Positions 41,433 through 50,371 of a DNA stretch of 64,000 nucleotides are shown here, piece by piece. Source of the stretch: Candidatus Limimorpha caballi (GTDB lineage: Bacteria; Bacteroidota; Bacteroidia; Bacteroidales; F082); the NCBI GenBank assembly GCA_018064605.1, contig JAGHUX010000005.1, positions 186,001-250,000 of the forward strand, given 5' to 3'. Numbering within the stretch: position 1 is the first letter of the stretch; every line of letters starts with the position of its first letter. The notes beneath the pieces are model-generated. The model was not told the origin of the DNA, ran no database searches, and saw only the letters and a program-made list of their open reading frames with translations. A program made the translations under genes and the position numbers.

Positions 41433-43256
41433 TTAGTCTTCAACCGATTCGCTCTTCCTTCCGCTTCTCTTCCTCTCGATTTCGTCGAGGATGATCTTCC
41501 TCAATCGGAGGCTCTTCGGCGTGACCTCGAGATACTCGTCGTCGCGGATGTATTCCATGTATTCTTCGAGCGACATCCTTACAGGCGGGATGAGAACAAT
41601 CTTGTCGTCGGAGCCTGACGCACGGACGTTGGTCAGGTGCTTTGTCTTGTTGACATTCAACACAATATCGTTTGAACGGGTGTTCTCGCCGATGACCTCG
41701 CCCATATAGACATCTTCGTTAGGCAGCACGAAGAACTTGCCGCGGTTCTGGAGTTTCCACAACGCGTAGGGCACCGCCGAGCCGGTCTCCATAGCGATGA
41801 GCGCACCGACATCACGGAATTCCATGTCGCCTTTCCAAGGCTCGTAATCCTTGAAACGGTGCGACATCACGGCCTCGCCTTCCGTTGCGGTGAGCATCGC
41901 ACTTCTCAAGCCGATGAGGCCACGCGCCGGAATGTTGAACTCGAGGTTCATGCGGTCGCCCTTAGGCGACATGTTCGTCATCTCGCCCTTGTGCTGTGAC
42001 GCAAGCTCGATGACACGTCCGGCGAAGTCCTCCGGGACCTGCACGTTCATCACCTCTACAGGCTCGCACTTCCTGCCGTCAATCTCTTTCAGGATGACCT
42101 TCGGCTGACCGATCTGGAACTCATAGCCTTCGCGACGCATCGTCTCAACCAAGATGCTGAGGTGAAGTATGCCGCGGCCATAGACCATCAACGAATCAGG
42201 CGAGTCGGTGTCCTCGACCTTCAACGCCAGGTTTTTCTCCGTTTCTTTGTAAAGACGTTCACGCAGATGGCGCGACGTGACGTACTTGCCTTCCTTGCCG
42301 AAGAACGGTGAGTTGTTGATTGTGAACAACATGCTCATTGTCGGCTCATCGACGTGGATTGGAGGAAGCGCCTCTGGGTTCTCGAAGTCGGCGACGGTAT
42401 CACCGATTTCAAAGTTCTCAAGCCCCATGATGGCGACGATGTCGCCCGCCATCACCGGTTTCTTGGTGCGTTCTTTTCCGAGACCTTCGAAAGTATAAAG
42501 TTCCTTGATCTGATTCTTCTCTATTGTCCCGTCGCGTTTCACGAGTGAGACATTCATTCCGGCCTGCAGCGTGCCGCGTTTCAGACGGCCGACGGCGATA
42601 CGACCGACGTATGAGCTGTAGTCCAATGAAGTGATGAGCATCTGCGGGGTGCCCTCTTCATATTTCGCCTCCGGAATCGTATTGATAATAGTATCAAGCA
42701 GATACGACACGTCATTTGTGACATGCGTCCAGTGATCCGACATCCAGCCCTGTTTTGAAGAGCCATATACCGTCGGGAAATCGAGTTGGTCGTCGTTGGC
42801 GCCGAGGTTGTACATGAGGTCAAAGACGGCTTCCTGCGTCTCTTCCGGCGTGCAGTTCGGCTTATCAACCTTATTGACCACAACGATAGGTTTCAGTCCG
42901 AGCTGAATTGCTTTCTCAAGCACGAAGCGTGTCTGCGGCATCGGGCCTTCAAAGGCGTCAACGAGCAAAATGACACCGTCGGCCATGTTAAGCACACGTT
43001 CCACCTCACCGCCGAAGTCGCTGTGACCGGGGGTGTCGATAATATTGATTTTCACGTCTTTATAACGTACCGACACGTTCTTTGACAGAATGGTGATACC
43101 TCGTTCACGCTCAAGGTCGTTGTTATCCAGAATCAAATCTCCCCCGTTATCCTTGTCGTCCCTGAATAATTTTGACTGGTAAAGGATACGGTCCACCAAT
43201 GTCGTCTTCCCATGGTCAACGTGAGCGATAATCGCAACATTTCTAATACTTGTCAT
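41433..43256 (-). CDS. typA: Ribosome-associated GTPase TypA/BipA
   Basis: 607 residues from the ATG at 43256, giving [21 protein letters not shown]1 is [10 protein letters not shown]3 [11 protein letters not shown] and G4 NKVD. Domain II is at about 200-300, EF-G-like domains III and V follow, then the BipA-specific C-terminal domain with the [11 protein letters not shown] segment. Length is normal. TypA acts on ribosomes in assembly and stress adaptation. A TATTTTTG element 76 bases upstream on the minus strand is the likely promoter, divergent from recQ. Confidence 0.96.
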   Translation of the reverse strand: MTSIRNVAIIAHVDHGKTTLVDRILYQSKLFRDDKDNGGDLILDNNDLERERGITILSKNVSVRYKDVKINIIDTPGHSDFGGEVERVLNMADGVILLVDAFEGPMPQTRFVLEKAIQLGLKPIVVVNKVDKPNCTPEETQEAVFDLMYNLGANDDQLDFPTVYGSSKQGWMSDHWTHVTNDVSYLLDTIINTIPEAKYEEGTPQMLITSLDYSSYVGRIAVGRLKRGTLQAGMNVSLVKRDGTIEKNQIKELYTFEGLGKERTKKPVMAGDIVAIMGLENFEIGDTVADFENPEALPPIHVDEPTMSMLFTINNSPFFGKEGKYVTSRHLRERLYKETEKNLALKVEDTDSPDSLMVYGRGILHLSILVETMRREGYEFQIGQPKVILKEIDGRKCEPVEVMNVQVPEDFAGRVIELASQHKGEMTNMSPKGDRMNLEFNIPARGLIGLRSAMLTATEGEAVMSHRFKDYEPWKGDMEFRDVGALIAMETGSAVPYALWKLQNRGKFFVLPNEDVYMGEVIGENTRSNDIVLNVNKTKHLTNVRASGSDDKIVLIPPVRMSLEEYMEYIRDDEYLEVTPKSLRLRKIILDEIERKRSGRKSESVED

Positions 43257-43332
43257 TTCTTTATTTTTAGTTGATTTACAACGAGTTATCATCATTTTCC
43301 GACCAAAATTACCCTAATCGGAAAATCGGGTG

Positions 43333-43340
43333 CAAAAATA
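43333..43340 (-). promoter_or_regulatory. Promoter -7 element of typA
   Basis: TATTTTTG on the minus strand, 76 bases upstream of the typA ATG, leaving a moderate 5' leader. It is nearly back to back with the recQ promoter. Confidence 0.55.
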
Positions 43341-43354
43341 GCAAAAAAAATTAT

Positions 43355-43362
43355 TACTTTTG
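43355..43362 (+). promoter_or_regulatory. Promoter -7 element of recQ
   Basis: TACTTTTG, 15 bases before the ATG at 43378; a TTG at 43360 falls inside the element. Confidence 0.7.
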
Positions 43363-43377
43363 CATAAAAAATCAATC

Positions 43378-45309
43378 ATGAGTGAGCTTACGCGTTCAGT
43401 ACTTTTGAGATATTGGGGTTATCCGTCGTTCCGGCCGATGCAGGAAGACATCGTTGACTGCGCGATTTCAGGCCGCGACACACTCGCGCTTCTCCCCACC
43501 GGTGGCGGGAAGTCGATATGTTTCCAGGTGCCGGCGATGGCCATGGACGGCGTCTGCATCGTAGTCACACCGCTAATCTCGCTCATGAAAGACCAAGTCC
43601 AGCATCTGAAGAACATCAATATTCCAGCTTCGGCTATATTTTCGGGGATGCATCCGCACGAGGTGGAACTCGCTTACAATCAAGCTGTTTTCGGCAAGCT
43701 GAAGTTCCTCTACGTCTCGCCGGAGCGTCTGATGACCGATGCATTCATCGAAGCGATTCAGAAAATGAGAGTGTGTCTTCTCGCCATCGACGAGTCGCAC
43801 TGCATCTCGCAATGGGGCTACGACTTCCGTCCCCCCTACCTGAAAATAGCCGAGATAAGGCAATATATCCCGGCGACGCCCGTCCTCGCCCTCACCGCGA
43901 CGGCGACGCCTAAAGTAGTGGAAGACATCCAGTTACGCCTGGGGTTCAAGGAGAGGAACGTTTTTCAGACCAGCTATGAGCGCAAGAATGTCACATACAA
44001 CGTGATGCACATCGCCGACAAATACGGCATGATGTACCGTCTTTTCACGCGGATGAAAAGCGGCAGCGGCATCGTATATGTCCGCAGCCGCAAACGCACG
44101 AAAGTCATCGCCGACTGGCTGCAATCCGTAGGGATAAGCGCGACATTCTACCACGCTGGCATCGACGCCAGGACGCGCGACGAACGGCAGCGGCAGTGGA
44201 TGGACGGGAAAATAAAAGTCATCGTCGCCACCAACGCCTTCGGCATGGGCATCGACAAGCCCGACGTGCGGCTGGTCGTCCACATGGACCTTCCCGACAG
44301 CCTTGAGGCGTACTTCCAGGAGGCCGGACGCGCAGGCCGCGACCTCAAGCCGTCTGAAGCGTTTTTATTAGTAGCCGACACCGACATACAGAAGCTCAAA
44401 GACAACCTGCAGTCGTCTTATCCCGAGCTTTCACGCATCAAGGCGATATACGACGCACTCTGCAATCACCTTCAGATCCCTGTCGGAGCCGGCGCGGGGA
44501 GGTGTTATGACTTCGACATGACAGATTTTGCGCAGCGTTACAACATCCCCGTCCTCGAAGTCTTCAATTCATTGAAACTCATCGAAAGAGAAGGCTTCAT
44601 CGCGATGACTGAGGCGATGAACACGCCATCGCAGGTCATGATCACGGCCAACCGCGAAGACCTTTACCGCTTCCAGATGGAATACCCGGCTTTCGACCCG
44701 ACGATAAAATTCATGCTCCGCAACTTCCCGGGAATACTGTCGGATTTCGTCAGGATACGGGAGGAACAGTTCAGCGTGAAACTCGGCATGAGCGTCGAGA
44801 AAGTCAGCGAAATCCTGAAAAAGCTGGAAAGATACGACTTCCTGACATACATCAAGCGGAGCGACAAGCCTCAGATCCAATTCGTCACGGAGCGTCAGGA
44901 CACGAATCACTTCACGCTTTCCGATGAGGTTTACAAGGACAGGAAAGAAGACGCCGCGCGCCGGGTTCAGGCCGTCATCGACTTCGTGAGCAACGACAAG
45001 GACTGCCGAAGCGTGCAGCTTCTGCGCTATTTCGGAGAGAGAATCAAGACGCGATGCGGGAGGTGCGATGTCTGCAACATCCGCAACCAGATGAAAATCA
45101 ACGACGTGGAATACGATGACATCAGCAACGCAATCCTCAAGGAGCTCGACAAGCGTGTGGTGCCGGTCTTCGAGACGCCATCACTGGCGAAAGGTCATCT
45201 TGAAGAGAAGGTGCTGGAGACGGTGCGCTGGATGATCGACAACGATGTTGTAGAGCAGGACGAGGGCGGGAATCTCAAGAAGAAAAGACAACAGTGGAGG
45301 CTGTTCTGA
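43378..45309 (+). CDS. recQ: ATP-dependent DNA helicase RecQ
   Basis: 643 residues from the ATG at 43378. Superfamily 2 helicase with motif I PTGGGKSICFQVPA, motif II DESH followed by the RecQ-specific CISQWGYDFRPPY, motif III ALTATATP, motif VI QEAGRAGRD, and the zinc-binding cluster ending CGRCDVC. The spacing of the C-terminal half is that of short RecQ-type helicases; a full HRDC domain is not evident. It unwinds 3'-5' in repair and recombination. Some Bacteroidota carry two RecQ paralogues, so the symbol may need a number. Confidence 0.94.
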   Translation: MSELTRSVLLRYWGYPSFRPMQEDIVDCAISGRDTLALLPTGGGKSICFQVPAMAMDGVCIVVTPLISLMKDQVQHLKNINIPASAIFSGMHPHEVELAYNQAVFGKLKFLYVSPERLMTDAFIEAIQKMRVCLLAIDESHCISQWGYDFRPPYLKIAEIRQYIPATPVLALTATATPKVVEDIQLRLGFKERNVFQTSYERKNVTYNVMHIADKYGMMYRLFTRMKSGSGIVYVRSRKRTKVIADWLQSVGISATFYHAGIDARTRDERQRQWMDGKIKVIVATNAFGMGIDKPDVRLVVHMDLPDSLEAYFQEAGRAGRDLKPSEAFLLVADTDIQKLKDNLQSSYPELSRIKAIYDALCNHLQIPVGAGAGRCYDFDMTDFAQRYNIPVLEVFNSLKLIEREGFIAMTEAMNTPSQVMITANREDLYRFQMEYPAFDPTIKFMLRNFPGILSDFVRIREEQFSVKLGMSVEKVSEILKKLERYDFLTYIKRSDKPQIQFVTERQDTNHFTLSDEVYKDRKEDAARRVQAVIDFVSNDKDCRSVQLLRYFGERIKTRCGRCDVCNIRNQMKINDVEYDDISNAILKELDKRVVPVFETPSLAKGHLEEKVLETVRWMIDNDVVEQDEGGNLKKKRQQWRLF

Positions 45310-45321
45310 GGCAAATAAAAA

Positions 45322-45339
45322 GGCCGCTTGATGGCGGCC
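45322..45339 (-). terminator. Intrinsic terminator between recQ and the HU gene
   Basis: GGCCGC (45322-45327) and GCGGCC (45334-45339). The minus strand then reads TTTTTATTTG, so it ends the HU transcript; it is weaker for recQ on the plus strand. Confidence 0.8.
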
Positions 45340-45367
45340 CGTTTGTCTTCACAAAACAAGATCTGTC

Positions 45368-45631
45368 TTATTTTGTCAAGTCTGAACTTGGTCTGAATTT
45401 CACGACCTTCTTTGCAGCGATCGTAATCTCCTTGCCTGTCTGCGGATTACGGCCTTTACGTGCCGGACGCACAGCTGTCGAGAGTGTCCCGAATCCCACC
45501 AAGGAGATACGTTCACCGTTGTTGATTGCTTCCGCTGCTGCGCTGATGAATGCGTCAAGGGCTTTTTTTGCATCCACTTTTGTGAGGCCAGACTTCTCAG
45601 CCACCACGTTTACTAATTCGATTTTATTCAT
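45368..45631 (-). CDS. HU-family DNA-binding protein
   Basis: 87 residues from the ATG at 45631, giving MNKIELVNVVAEKSG. Canonical HU/IHF fold: two N-terminal helices, GERISLVGFGTLSTAVRPARKGRNPQTGKEI with the DNA-embracing arm, and a C-terminal helix with KKVVKFRPS. It bends and compacts DNA. It has its own promoter (TAACTTTG at 45675-45668) and terminator. Several HU paralogues are usual in the phylum. Confidence 0.95.
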   Translation of the reverse strand: MNKIELVNVVAEKSGLTKVDAKKALDAFISAAAEAINNGERISLVGFGTLSTAVRPARKGRNPQTGKEITIAAKKVVKFRPSSDLTK

Positions 45632-45667
45632 CTTGTAAAATTTAAGAGGTTTATCCGTTAGAACACG

Positions 45668-45675
45668 CAAAGTTA
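45668..45675 (-). promoter_or_regulatory. Promoter -7 element of the HU gene
   Basis: TAACTTTG on the minus strand, 36 bases before the ATG at 45631. Confidence 0.65.
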
Positions 45676-45747
45676 AACATTAATAAAATAAAAACAAACA
45701 AAAATTATTTTTTTTTATTAATCTGAAAAAACAATCGCAATTCATTA

Positions 45748-46713
45748 TCATCTAATCAGTTCCCAATCTTCGGAAACATTAGTGCCTCTTAAGAAATCCG
45801 CGATTTGCATTGATTTTTTTCCAGGCTGCTGAAGCATGGTGAAATTGACGATCGAGTCGTTCACGACGACCCCGAGATATGATTTCCCATCGGTTTTTAT
45901 CCCGAAAATTACGTCATTTTCGTTTATTTTCTCGGAAATTTTCGTTTCAAAGACTTTCAGATCAAGGATTTCGCCCTTGGGATTTTTCAGTTTCGCGTGT
46001 GCCGCCGGATAAGGTGACAGCCCTCGCACGAAGTTGTAAATCTCTTTTCCTGTTTCATCCCATTTGATGTAGCAGTCGTCCTTGAAGATTTTCGGCGCCG
46101 GTTTCAGCTCGACTCCTTCGCGTTCCATGACTGAGTCCTGCGTCTCAGGTCTCGCCTCGCCGTTTTCGATCATCTTCAGTGTCTTCACGACGACGCCGTT
46201 ACCGAGTTCCATCAACGTGTCGTGGAGTTCGCCGGCGTTCATGGTTTCTGTTATCCTCACCTTCTCCTGCATTATTATGGCGCCAGTATCTATTTCCTTA
46301 TCAAGGAGAAACGTCGTCAGACCCGTCTCGGTCTCACCGTTGATGATTGCGTGGTTTATCGGGGCGGCGCCGCGATATTGCGGAAGCAGCGACGCATGGA
46401 GGTTGAACGTCCCGAGCGGCGGCATGGACCAGACCACCTCCGGCAGCATCCTGAACGCCACCACGACAAACAGGTCAGCATTATACGAACGCAGCTGCCC
46501 GACGAAAGACTCGTCTTTAAGTCTCTCGGGCTGAAGGACAGGCAGTCCGTGTCTCAACGCGCATTCTTTCACCTCTGACGCATGCAACTGTTTCCCGCGG
46601 CCGGCAGGACGGTCGGGCGCCGTCACGACGGCGGCGACTTCATAACCGGCGGCTAATATCGCCTCGAGCTGCGACGCGGCGATCTCCGGCGTGCCGAAAT
46701 ATACTATCTTCAT
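45748..46713 (-). CDS. fmt: Methionyl-tRNA formyltransferase
   Basis: 321 residues. Formylates initiator Met-tRNA using 10-formyl-THF. Typical sequence: KIVYFGTPEIAA at the start, the folate-site stretch FNLHASLLPQYRGAAPINHAI with the catalytic Asn and His, and LDKEIDTGAIIMQE; the C-terminal tRNA-binding domain starts near residue 210. Length matches E. coli Fmt (315). The usual neighbour def is not in the window. No clear promoter element is visible, and an upstream terminator separates it from the next minus-strand gene. Confidence 0.95.
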   Translation of the reverse strand: MKIVYFGTPEIAASQLEAILAAGYEVAAVVTAPDRPAGRGKQLHASEVKECALRHGLPVLQPERLKDESFVGQLRSYNADLFVVVAFRMLPEVVWSMPPLGTFNLHASLLPQYRGAAPINHAIINGETETGLTTFLLDKEIDTGAIIMQEKVRITETMNAGELHDTLMELGNGVVVKTLKMIENGEARPETQDSVMEREGVELKPAPKIFKDDCYIKWDETGKEIYNFVRGLSPYPAAHAKLKNPKGEILDLKVFETKISEKINENDVIFGIKTDGKSYLGVVVNDSIVNFTMLQQPGKKSMQIADFLRGTNVSEDWELIR

Positions 46714-46734
46714 CTAACCTTATTTTACAAAAAA

Positions 46735-46760
46735 AGCCCGACTCCTTTCAGAATCAGGCT
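46735..46760 (-). terminator. Intrinsic terminator of the TPR membrane-protein gene
   Basis: On the minus strand AGCCTGATTC pairs with GAGTCGGGCT (two G-T pairs) and is followed by a run of seven T. It lies 26 bases beyond the stop at 46786. Confidence 0.8.
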
Positions 46761-46785
46761 AATAACTATAATTCAACAACCAATT

Positions 46786-47481
46786 TTACTTTGCGAGTTT
46801 AGTCTCAGCCGCCGTGATGAACTTGTCGATGTCACGAGCCTCAGTGCTGTTAGGATATTCCGCCTTGATGGCCTTGTACGCCGCCACGGCCTTTGCATAA
46901 TCCCCGGCCATCTCGTATGTGAAAGCGGCTTTCTGGAGCATCATCGGCGATGTGAATGAGTTGCTTGAAGCCTTGGCCGCGTTCTCGTAGCATTTTGCAG
47001 CTTCAGCCACATTGCCGAGTTCGAGGTACGCGTCACCCATCGCGCCGACAGCGAGAGCCTTGACCAACTGGTCCTTGCCCTTGAATTCGCCGAGATACTT
47101 GATGGCGCTGTTGAAATCACCAGTGTTGAGATAGCAGATGCCTGCGTAATATTTGGCGAGGTTAGCCGTCTTCGTCCCACCGAACTCATTGATGACCTCA
47201 AGGAAACCGACCACATCGTTGCCGTTCCCGTTAAGGGCCGTCGCGAAATCATCTTTCTCAAACAAAGCCTCTGCGCGGAAAATGGCGGCCTGCGCCCTCT
47301 CCTCACGCGGCTCCTGGTACCATTTCCTATAACCGAAAATCGCGAGAACAACGATGACAACTGCAACTATCACACCAGTGATCGTCTTCCTGTTCTTCTC
47401 AATAAACAATTCAGCACTGCTCAATGTTGATTCGATGGATTCGAGGCGCTCCTCGTTTTTCTGTAAATTTTCCTTTGCCAT
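46786..47481 (-). CDS. Membrane-anchored TPR protein (YfgM-like)
   Basis: 231 residues. A cytoplasmic N-terminal segment, one membrane helix (about 37-56, GVIVAVVIVVLAIFGYRKW), then about four tetratricopeptide repeats (AKYYAGICYLNTGDFNSAIKYL, LVKALAVGAMGDAYLELGNVAEA and following). The topology and length match YfgM/BamB-neighbour proteins, which link to periplasmic folding or secretion; the exact role in Bacteroidota is not known. A TAAATTTG promoter lies 22 bases upstream and a strong terminator follows. Confidence 0.85.
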   Translation of the reverse strand: MAKENLQKNEERLESIESTLSSAELFIEKNRKTITGVIVAVVIVVLAIFGYRKWYQEPREERAQAAIFRAEALFEKDDFATALNGNGNDVVGFLEVINEFGGTKTANLAKYYAGICYLNTGDFNSAIKYLGEFKGKDQLVKALAVGAMGDAYLELGNVAEAAKCYENAAKASSNSFTSPMMLQKAAFTYEMAGDYAKAVAAYKAIKAEYPNSTEARDIDKFITAAETKLAK

Positions 47482-47503
47482 TTCTTTATTAATTTTCGAG
47501 CTG

Positions 47504-47511
47504 CAAATTTA
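47504..47511 (-). promoter_or_regulatory. Promoter -7 element of the TPR membrane-protein gene
   Basis: TAAATTTG on the minus strand, 22 bases before the ATG at 47481. Confidence 0.6.
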
Positions 47512-47545
47512 CGATTTTTCTTTATTGGCCTGACAAAAATTTTCA

Positions 47546-47553
47546 TATATTTG
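47546..47553 (+). promoter_or_regulatory. Promoter -7 element upstream of the trmH-like gene
   Basis: TATATTTG on the plus strand, about 200 bases before the trmH-like ATG and 39 bases before a 42-codon open frame. It implies a long 5' leader with a CCTCAATG/CATTGAGG hairpin (47588-47608). Confidence 0.5.
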
Positions 47554-47592
47554 CTAAAATTTTTCAAGTCGCGAACATGATTGATTGCCTCA

Positions 47593-47721
47593 ATGTTCAG
47601 CATTGAGGTAATTATCATAAATTCAATCTATTACGGCAAGAACAAACGCATAAGCGTCTTGCATTTCGGATATGAGTTTCAAGCCGTGGCTTCGAATATG
47701 AAAGTGTTGCCCGCGGTTTAA
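47593..47721 (+). CDS. Possible 42-residue small protein or leader ORF
   Basis: An ATG-to-TAA frame encoding 42 residues (MFSIEVIIINSIYYG at the start, MKVLPAV at the end) lies in the gap before the trmH-like gene, 39 bases downstream of a promoter-type TATATTTG. Its start codon lies in the left arm of a short hairpin. No family is recognised and codon evidence is thin, so it may be untranslated leader. It ends 31 bases before the trmH-like start. Confidence 0.25.
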   Translation: MFSIEVIIINSIYYGKNKRISVLHFGYEFQAVASNMKVLPAV

Positions 47722-47752
47722 CAGGCGATTTTTTCACACAATTTGTAATAAT

Positions 47753-48448
47753 ATGACAGAGAAAGATCAGAAATTATACGAGTTCCTTTCAGGATTTGTC
47801 ACGGAGGAAAGGAAAAAGAGATTCGAGCAAGTTTTGGAATACCGAACACGCCACATCTCCATCGTTCTGGAGGACATTTACCAGTCGCACAACGCGAGTG
47901 CGGTGTTGAGAAGCTGCGACCTGACCGGCATCCAGGACATTCACATCATTGAAAACCAATGGGTTTACGACATCAATCCTGAGATTGTCGTCGGAAGCAC
48001 GAAGTGGCTTGACCTGCACAAATACAACGTCAACGAGTTCAACACGCCGGAAGCGTTTGATTTGCTGCACAACAAAGGTTACAAAATCGTGGCGACATGT
48101 CCGCATCAGAACGACTACACGCCCGACACGCTGCCGCTCGACCAACCGATTGCGGTGGTCTTCGGCACCGAAAAGACAGGCCTCACCGACTACGCGCTCG
48201 GACACGCCGACATGTACGTACAGATCCCGATGCACGGCTTCACGGAGAGCTTCAACATCAGCGTGTCGGCCGCATTGCTGATGTACACGCTGACACAGCG
48301 CCTTCACAAAAGCGACATCCGCTGGCAGCTTTCAGAAGAGGAGAAACAAGAAATTCGCCTCGACTGGACACGCAAATCACTGAACAGAGTGAGGACTTTT
48401 GAAGAGAAGTTTTACGAATTGAACCCGGAGCTTAGAGTTAAAAGTTAA
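47753..48448 (+). CDS. TrmH-family (SPOUT) RNA 2'-O-methyltransferase
   Basis: 231 residues. Three SPOUT motifs are present: NASAVLRSCDLTGI near residue 45, VFGTEKTGL near 140, and IPMHGFTESFNISVSAALLMYTL near 160-182, which form the knotted SAM site. The N-terminal helical extension and C-terminal tail fit tRNA Gm18 methylase TrmH, but rRNA-directed relatives cannot be excluded. The last codons (RVKS) and the TAA lie in a 7-bp repeat array. It is preceded by an unusually long leader. Confidence 0.88.
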   Translation: MTEKDQKLYEFLSGFVTEERKKRFEQVLEYRTRHISIVLEDIYQSHNASAVLRSCDLTGIQDIHIIENQWVYDINPEIVVGSTKWLDLHKYNVNEFNTPEAFDLLHNKGYKIVATCPHQNDYTPDTLPLDQPIAVVFGTEKTGLTDYALGHADMYVQIPMHGFTESFNISVSAALLMYTLTQRLHKSDIRWQLSEEEKQEIRLDWTRKSLNRVRTFEEKFYELNPELRVKS

Positions 48449-48480
48449 GAGAGGAGAGTTAAAAGAACGCAAAGCGATCA
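48434..48480 (+). repeat. 7-bp repeat array and GCAAAGCGATCA motif at the trmH-like stop
   Basis: Heptads AGAGTTA, AAAGTTA, AGAGAGG and AGAGTTA at 48434-48461 supply the stop TAA (48446-48448). AGAGAGGAGAGTTA differs by one base from the smpB 14-bp unit. The motif GCAAAGCGATCA follows. Confidence 0.75.
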
Positions 48481-48507
48481 CATTTCATCACATTTATAAT
48501 TACAACC

Positions 48508-49035
48508 ATGAAAAAGATTTTCACATTATTGATTATTGCGGCGACGGCATTAGGTTTTGAGTCATGCTGCGGAGAAGAGAATGAACAAAACGCTCAAAAA
48601 GAAAAAATTGCATCTGAATATCAAACAAATAACACAGAAAACATGGAAGAGGTCTATCAGTTTTTAAAAGATTGCGAGACGTATTACCTCGCCACCGTTG
48701 ACGGCGAGCGTCCGCGTGTGAGGCCGTTTGGCACGGCGAACATTTTCGAGGGGAAACTTTACGTCCAGACGGGGAAGAAGAAGCGCACGGCGCAGCAGCT
48801 CGCCTTGAACCCGCACGCCGAGATATGCGCCTTCAACGGCAGTTCATGGATCCGCATCGAGACGACGCTCGTTCCGGACGAGCGCGTGGAGGCCAAGAAA
48901 TCGATGCTCGACAGTTACCCGCAGCTCCGCGCGATGTACGACGAGAACGACGACAACACCATCGTCTATTTCATGACCGGCAGCAGAGCGTGGATAACGT
49001 CGTTCGGTGCGCCGGAGAAGGAGATTGAGTTCTAA
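48508..49035 (+). CDS. Pyridoxamine-phosphate-oxidase-fold protein with a lipoprotein-like N-terminus
   Basis: 175 residues. The first 21 look like a signal sequence ending in two Cys (GFESCC), with a 24-residue polar linker to the domain. From residue 46 (MEEVYQFLKDCETYYLATVDGERPRVRPFGTANIFEGKL) the sequence is a compact split-barrel flavin-binding domain of the PNPOx-like group. Family members reduce or bind flavin, heme or F420 cofactors, usually in the cytoplasm. An internal ATG (48643) would give a normal cytosolic form, so dual starts are possible. The lipobox is imperfect. A bidirectional terminator follows. Confidence 0.78.
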   Translation: MKKIFTLLIIAATALGFESCCGEENEQNAQKEKIASEYQTNNTENMEEVYQFLKDCETYYLATVDGERPRVRPFGTANIFEGKLYVQTGKKKRTAQQLALNPHAEICAFNGSSWIRIETTLVPDERVEAKKSMLDSYPQLRAMYDENDDNTIVYFMTGSRAWITSFGAPEKEIEF

Positions 49036-49086
49036 ATGTTTCGGAATGCTTACTTGCAATAGGCTGAACACGCAAATTTCAAAAAA

Positions 49087-49115
49087 AAATCCCGCACCGT
49101 CTTGATGCGGGATTT
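49087..49115. terminator. Bidirectional intrinsic terminator
   Basis: AAATCCCGCA (49087-49096) and TGCGGGATTT (49106-49115), with A-rich sequence before and TTTT after. It serves the PNPOx-fold gene and the convergent pepT. Confidence 0.88.
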
Positions 49116-49136
49116 TCCAATTAATATCGCAACATA

Positions 49137-50354
49137 TTATTCTTCAAACAGTTTCACGATATTCAGAATCACCTCAGAGGCTTTCTCCATGCTTTCGAGC
49201 GGGACGTATTCGTACTTGCCGTGGAAGTTGTGCCCGCCGGCGAAGATGTTCGGGCAAGGCAGCCCCATGAAGCTGAGGTTCGCGCCGTCGGTGCCGCCAC
49301 GGATCGGCTGAACCTTCGGTTTAATGCCAGCCATCTCTATGGCCTTGATCGCCTTCTCAACGATAAAGTAATGAGGTTCAACCTCCTGGCGCATATTGTA
49401 ATACTGATGTTTCAACTCAAGTTTCACCACGTCGCCGTATTTCTTGTTGAGATATTCCGCAATCGAAGTCATGAGTTCCTTCTTCGCCTCAAACTTCGCC
49501 CTGTCGTGGTCGCGGATGATGTAACTCATCGTCGTCTCCTCCACCGTCCCGTTGATTTCCGTCAGGTGGAAGAAGCCCTCATAGCCTGAAGTGTATGCCG
49601 GACGCTGCTCGACAGGAAGCATCGCGTTGAGTTCCATGGCGATAAGCATCGAGTTGACCATTTTGTCTTTTCCATAGCCGGGATGGATGTTGCTGCCCTG
49701 GATGTGGATCTTCGCGGCGGCGGCGTTGAAGTTTTCGTATTCGAGTTCGCCGATCTCGCCGCCGTCGATGGTGTAAGCGTAACGTGCGCCGAACTTCTTG
49801 ACGTCGAACTTCGCGACACCGCGTCCGATCTCCTCGTCGGGGGTGAAACCGATTTTTATCTCACCATGCTTGAATCCTGGATGTTCCATGATGTATTCCG
49901 CTGCGCACATGATAGCAGCCACGCCGCCCTTGTCGTCGGCGCCGAGCAACGTAGTGCCGTCGGTGGTGATCATCGTCTTCCCGATGTATTGCTGCATCTC
50001 CGGGAACTCGCTCACTCTCAGCACAATATCCTTTTCTGCGTTAAGCAAGATGTCACCTCCCTGATAATTCTCAACAATCTGCGGTTTTATGTCCTTGCCG
50101 GAAGCGTCAGGCGACGTGTCAACGTGGGCGATGAAACCTACGGCCGGTATTTCCTTGTCGGAATTGGCGGGAATAGTCGCCATCACGTAGCCGTATTCAT
50201 CGAGGTCGGCTTTGATTCCCATATCCTGAAGCTCTTTCTGCAACATGCGGAGCAAGTCGAACTCCTTCTGCGAGCTTGGCTGCGTCTCCGAATTCTCGTC
50301 GGATGTCGTCTCGACGGCGACGTAACGCAAGAATTTATCTAATAATTTTTCCAT
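49137..50354 (-). CDS. pepT: Peptidase T (aminotripeptidase)
   Basis: 405 residues, M20 family. Zinc-ligand segments are visible: AHVDTSPDASG, the bridging Asp in GADDKGG, the catalytic Glu pair in TPDEEIGRG, and the C-terminal His in GGHNFHGKYE. It removes the N-terminal residue from tripeptides in the cytoplasm. Its start lies 17 bases after the stop of the OPT transporter gene on the same strand, which in turn follows a sigma-54 regulator, so peptide import, breakdown and control may be one operon. Confidence 0.95.
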   Translation of the reverse strand: MEKLLDKFLRYVAVETTSDENSETQPSSQKEFDLLRMLQKELQDMGIKADLDEYGYVMATIPANSDKEIPAVGFIAHVDTSPDASGKDIKPQIVENYQGGDILLNAEKDIVLRVSEFPEMQQYIGKTMITTDGTTLLGADDKGGVAAIMCAAEYIMEHPGFKHGEIKIGFTPDEEIGRGVAKFDVKKFGARYAYTIDGGEIGELEYENFNAAAAKIHIQGSNIHPGYGKDKMVNSMLIAMELNAMLPVEQRPAYTSGYEGFFHLTEINGTVEETTMSYIIRDHDRAKFEAKKELMTSIAEYLNKKYGDVVKLELKHQYYNMRQEVEPHYFIVEKAIKAIEMAGIKPKVQPIRGGTDGANLSFMGLPCPNIFAGGHNFHGKYEYVPLESMEKASEVILNIVKLFEE

Positions 50355-50371
50355 TTTATTAATGTGTTAAT

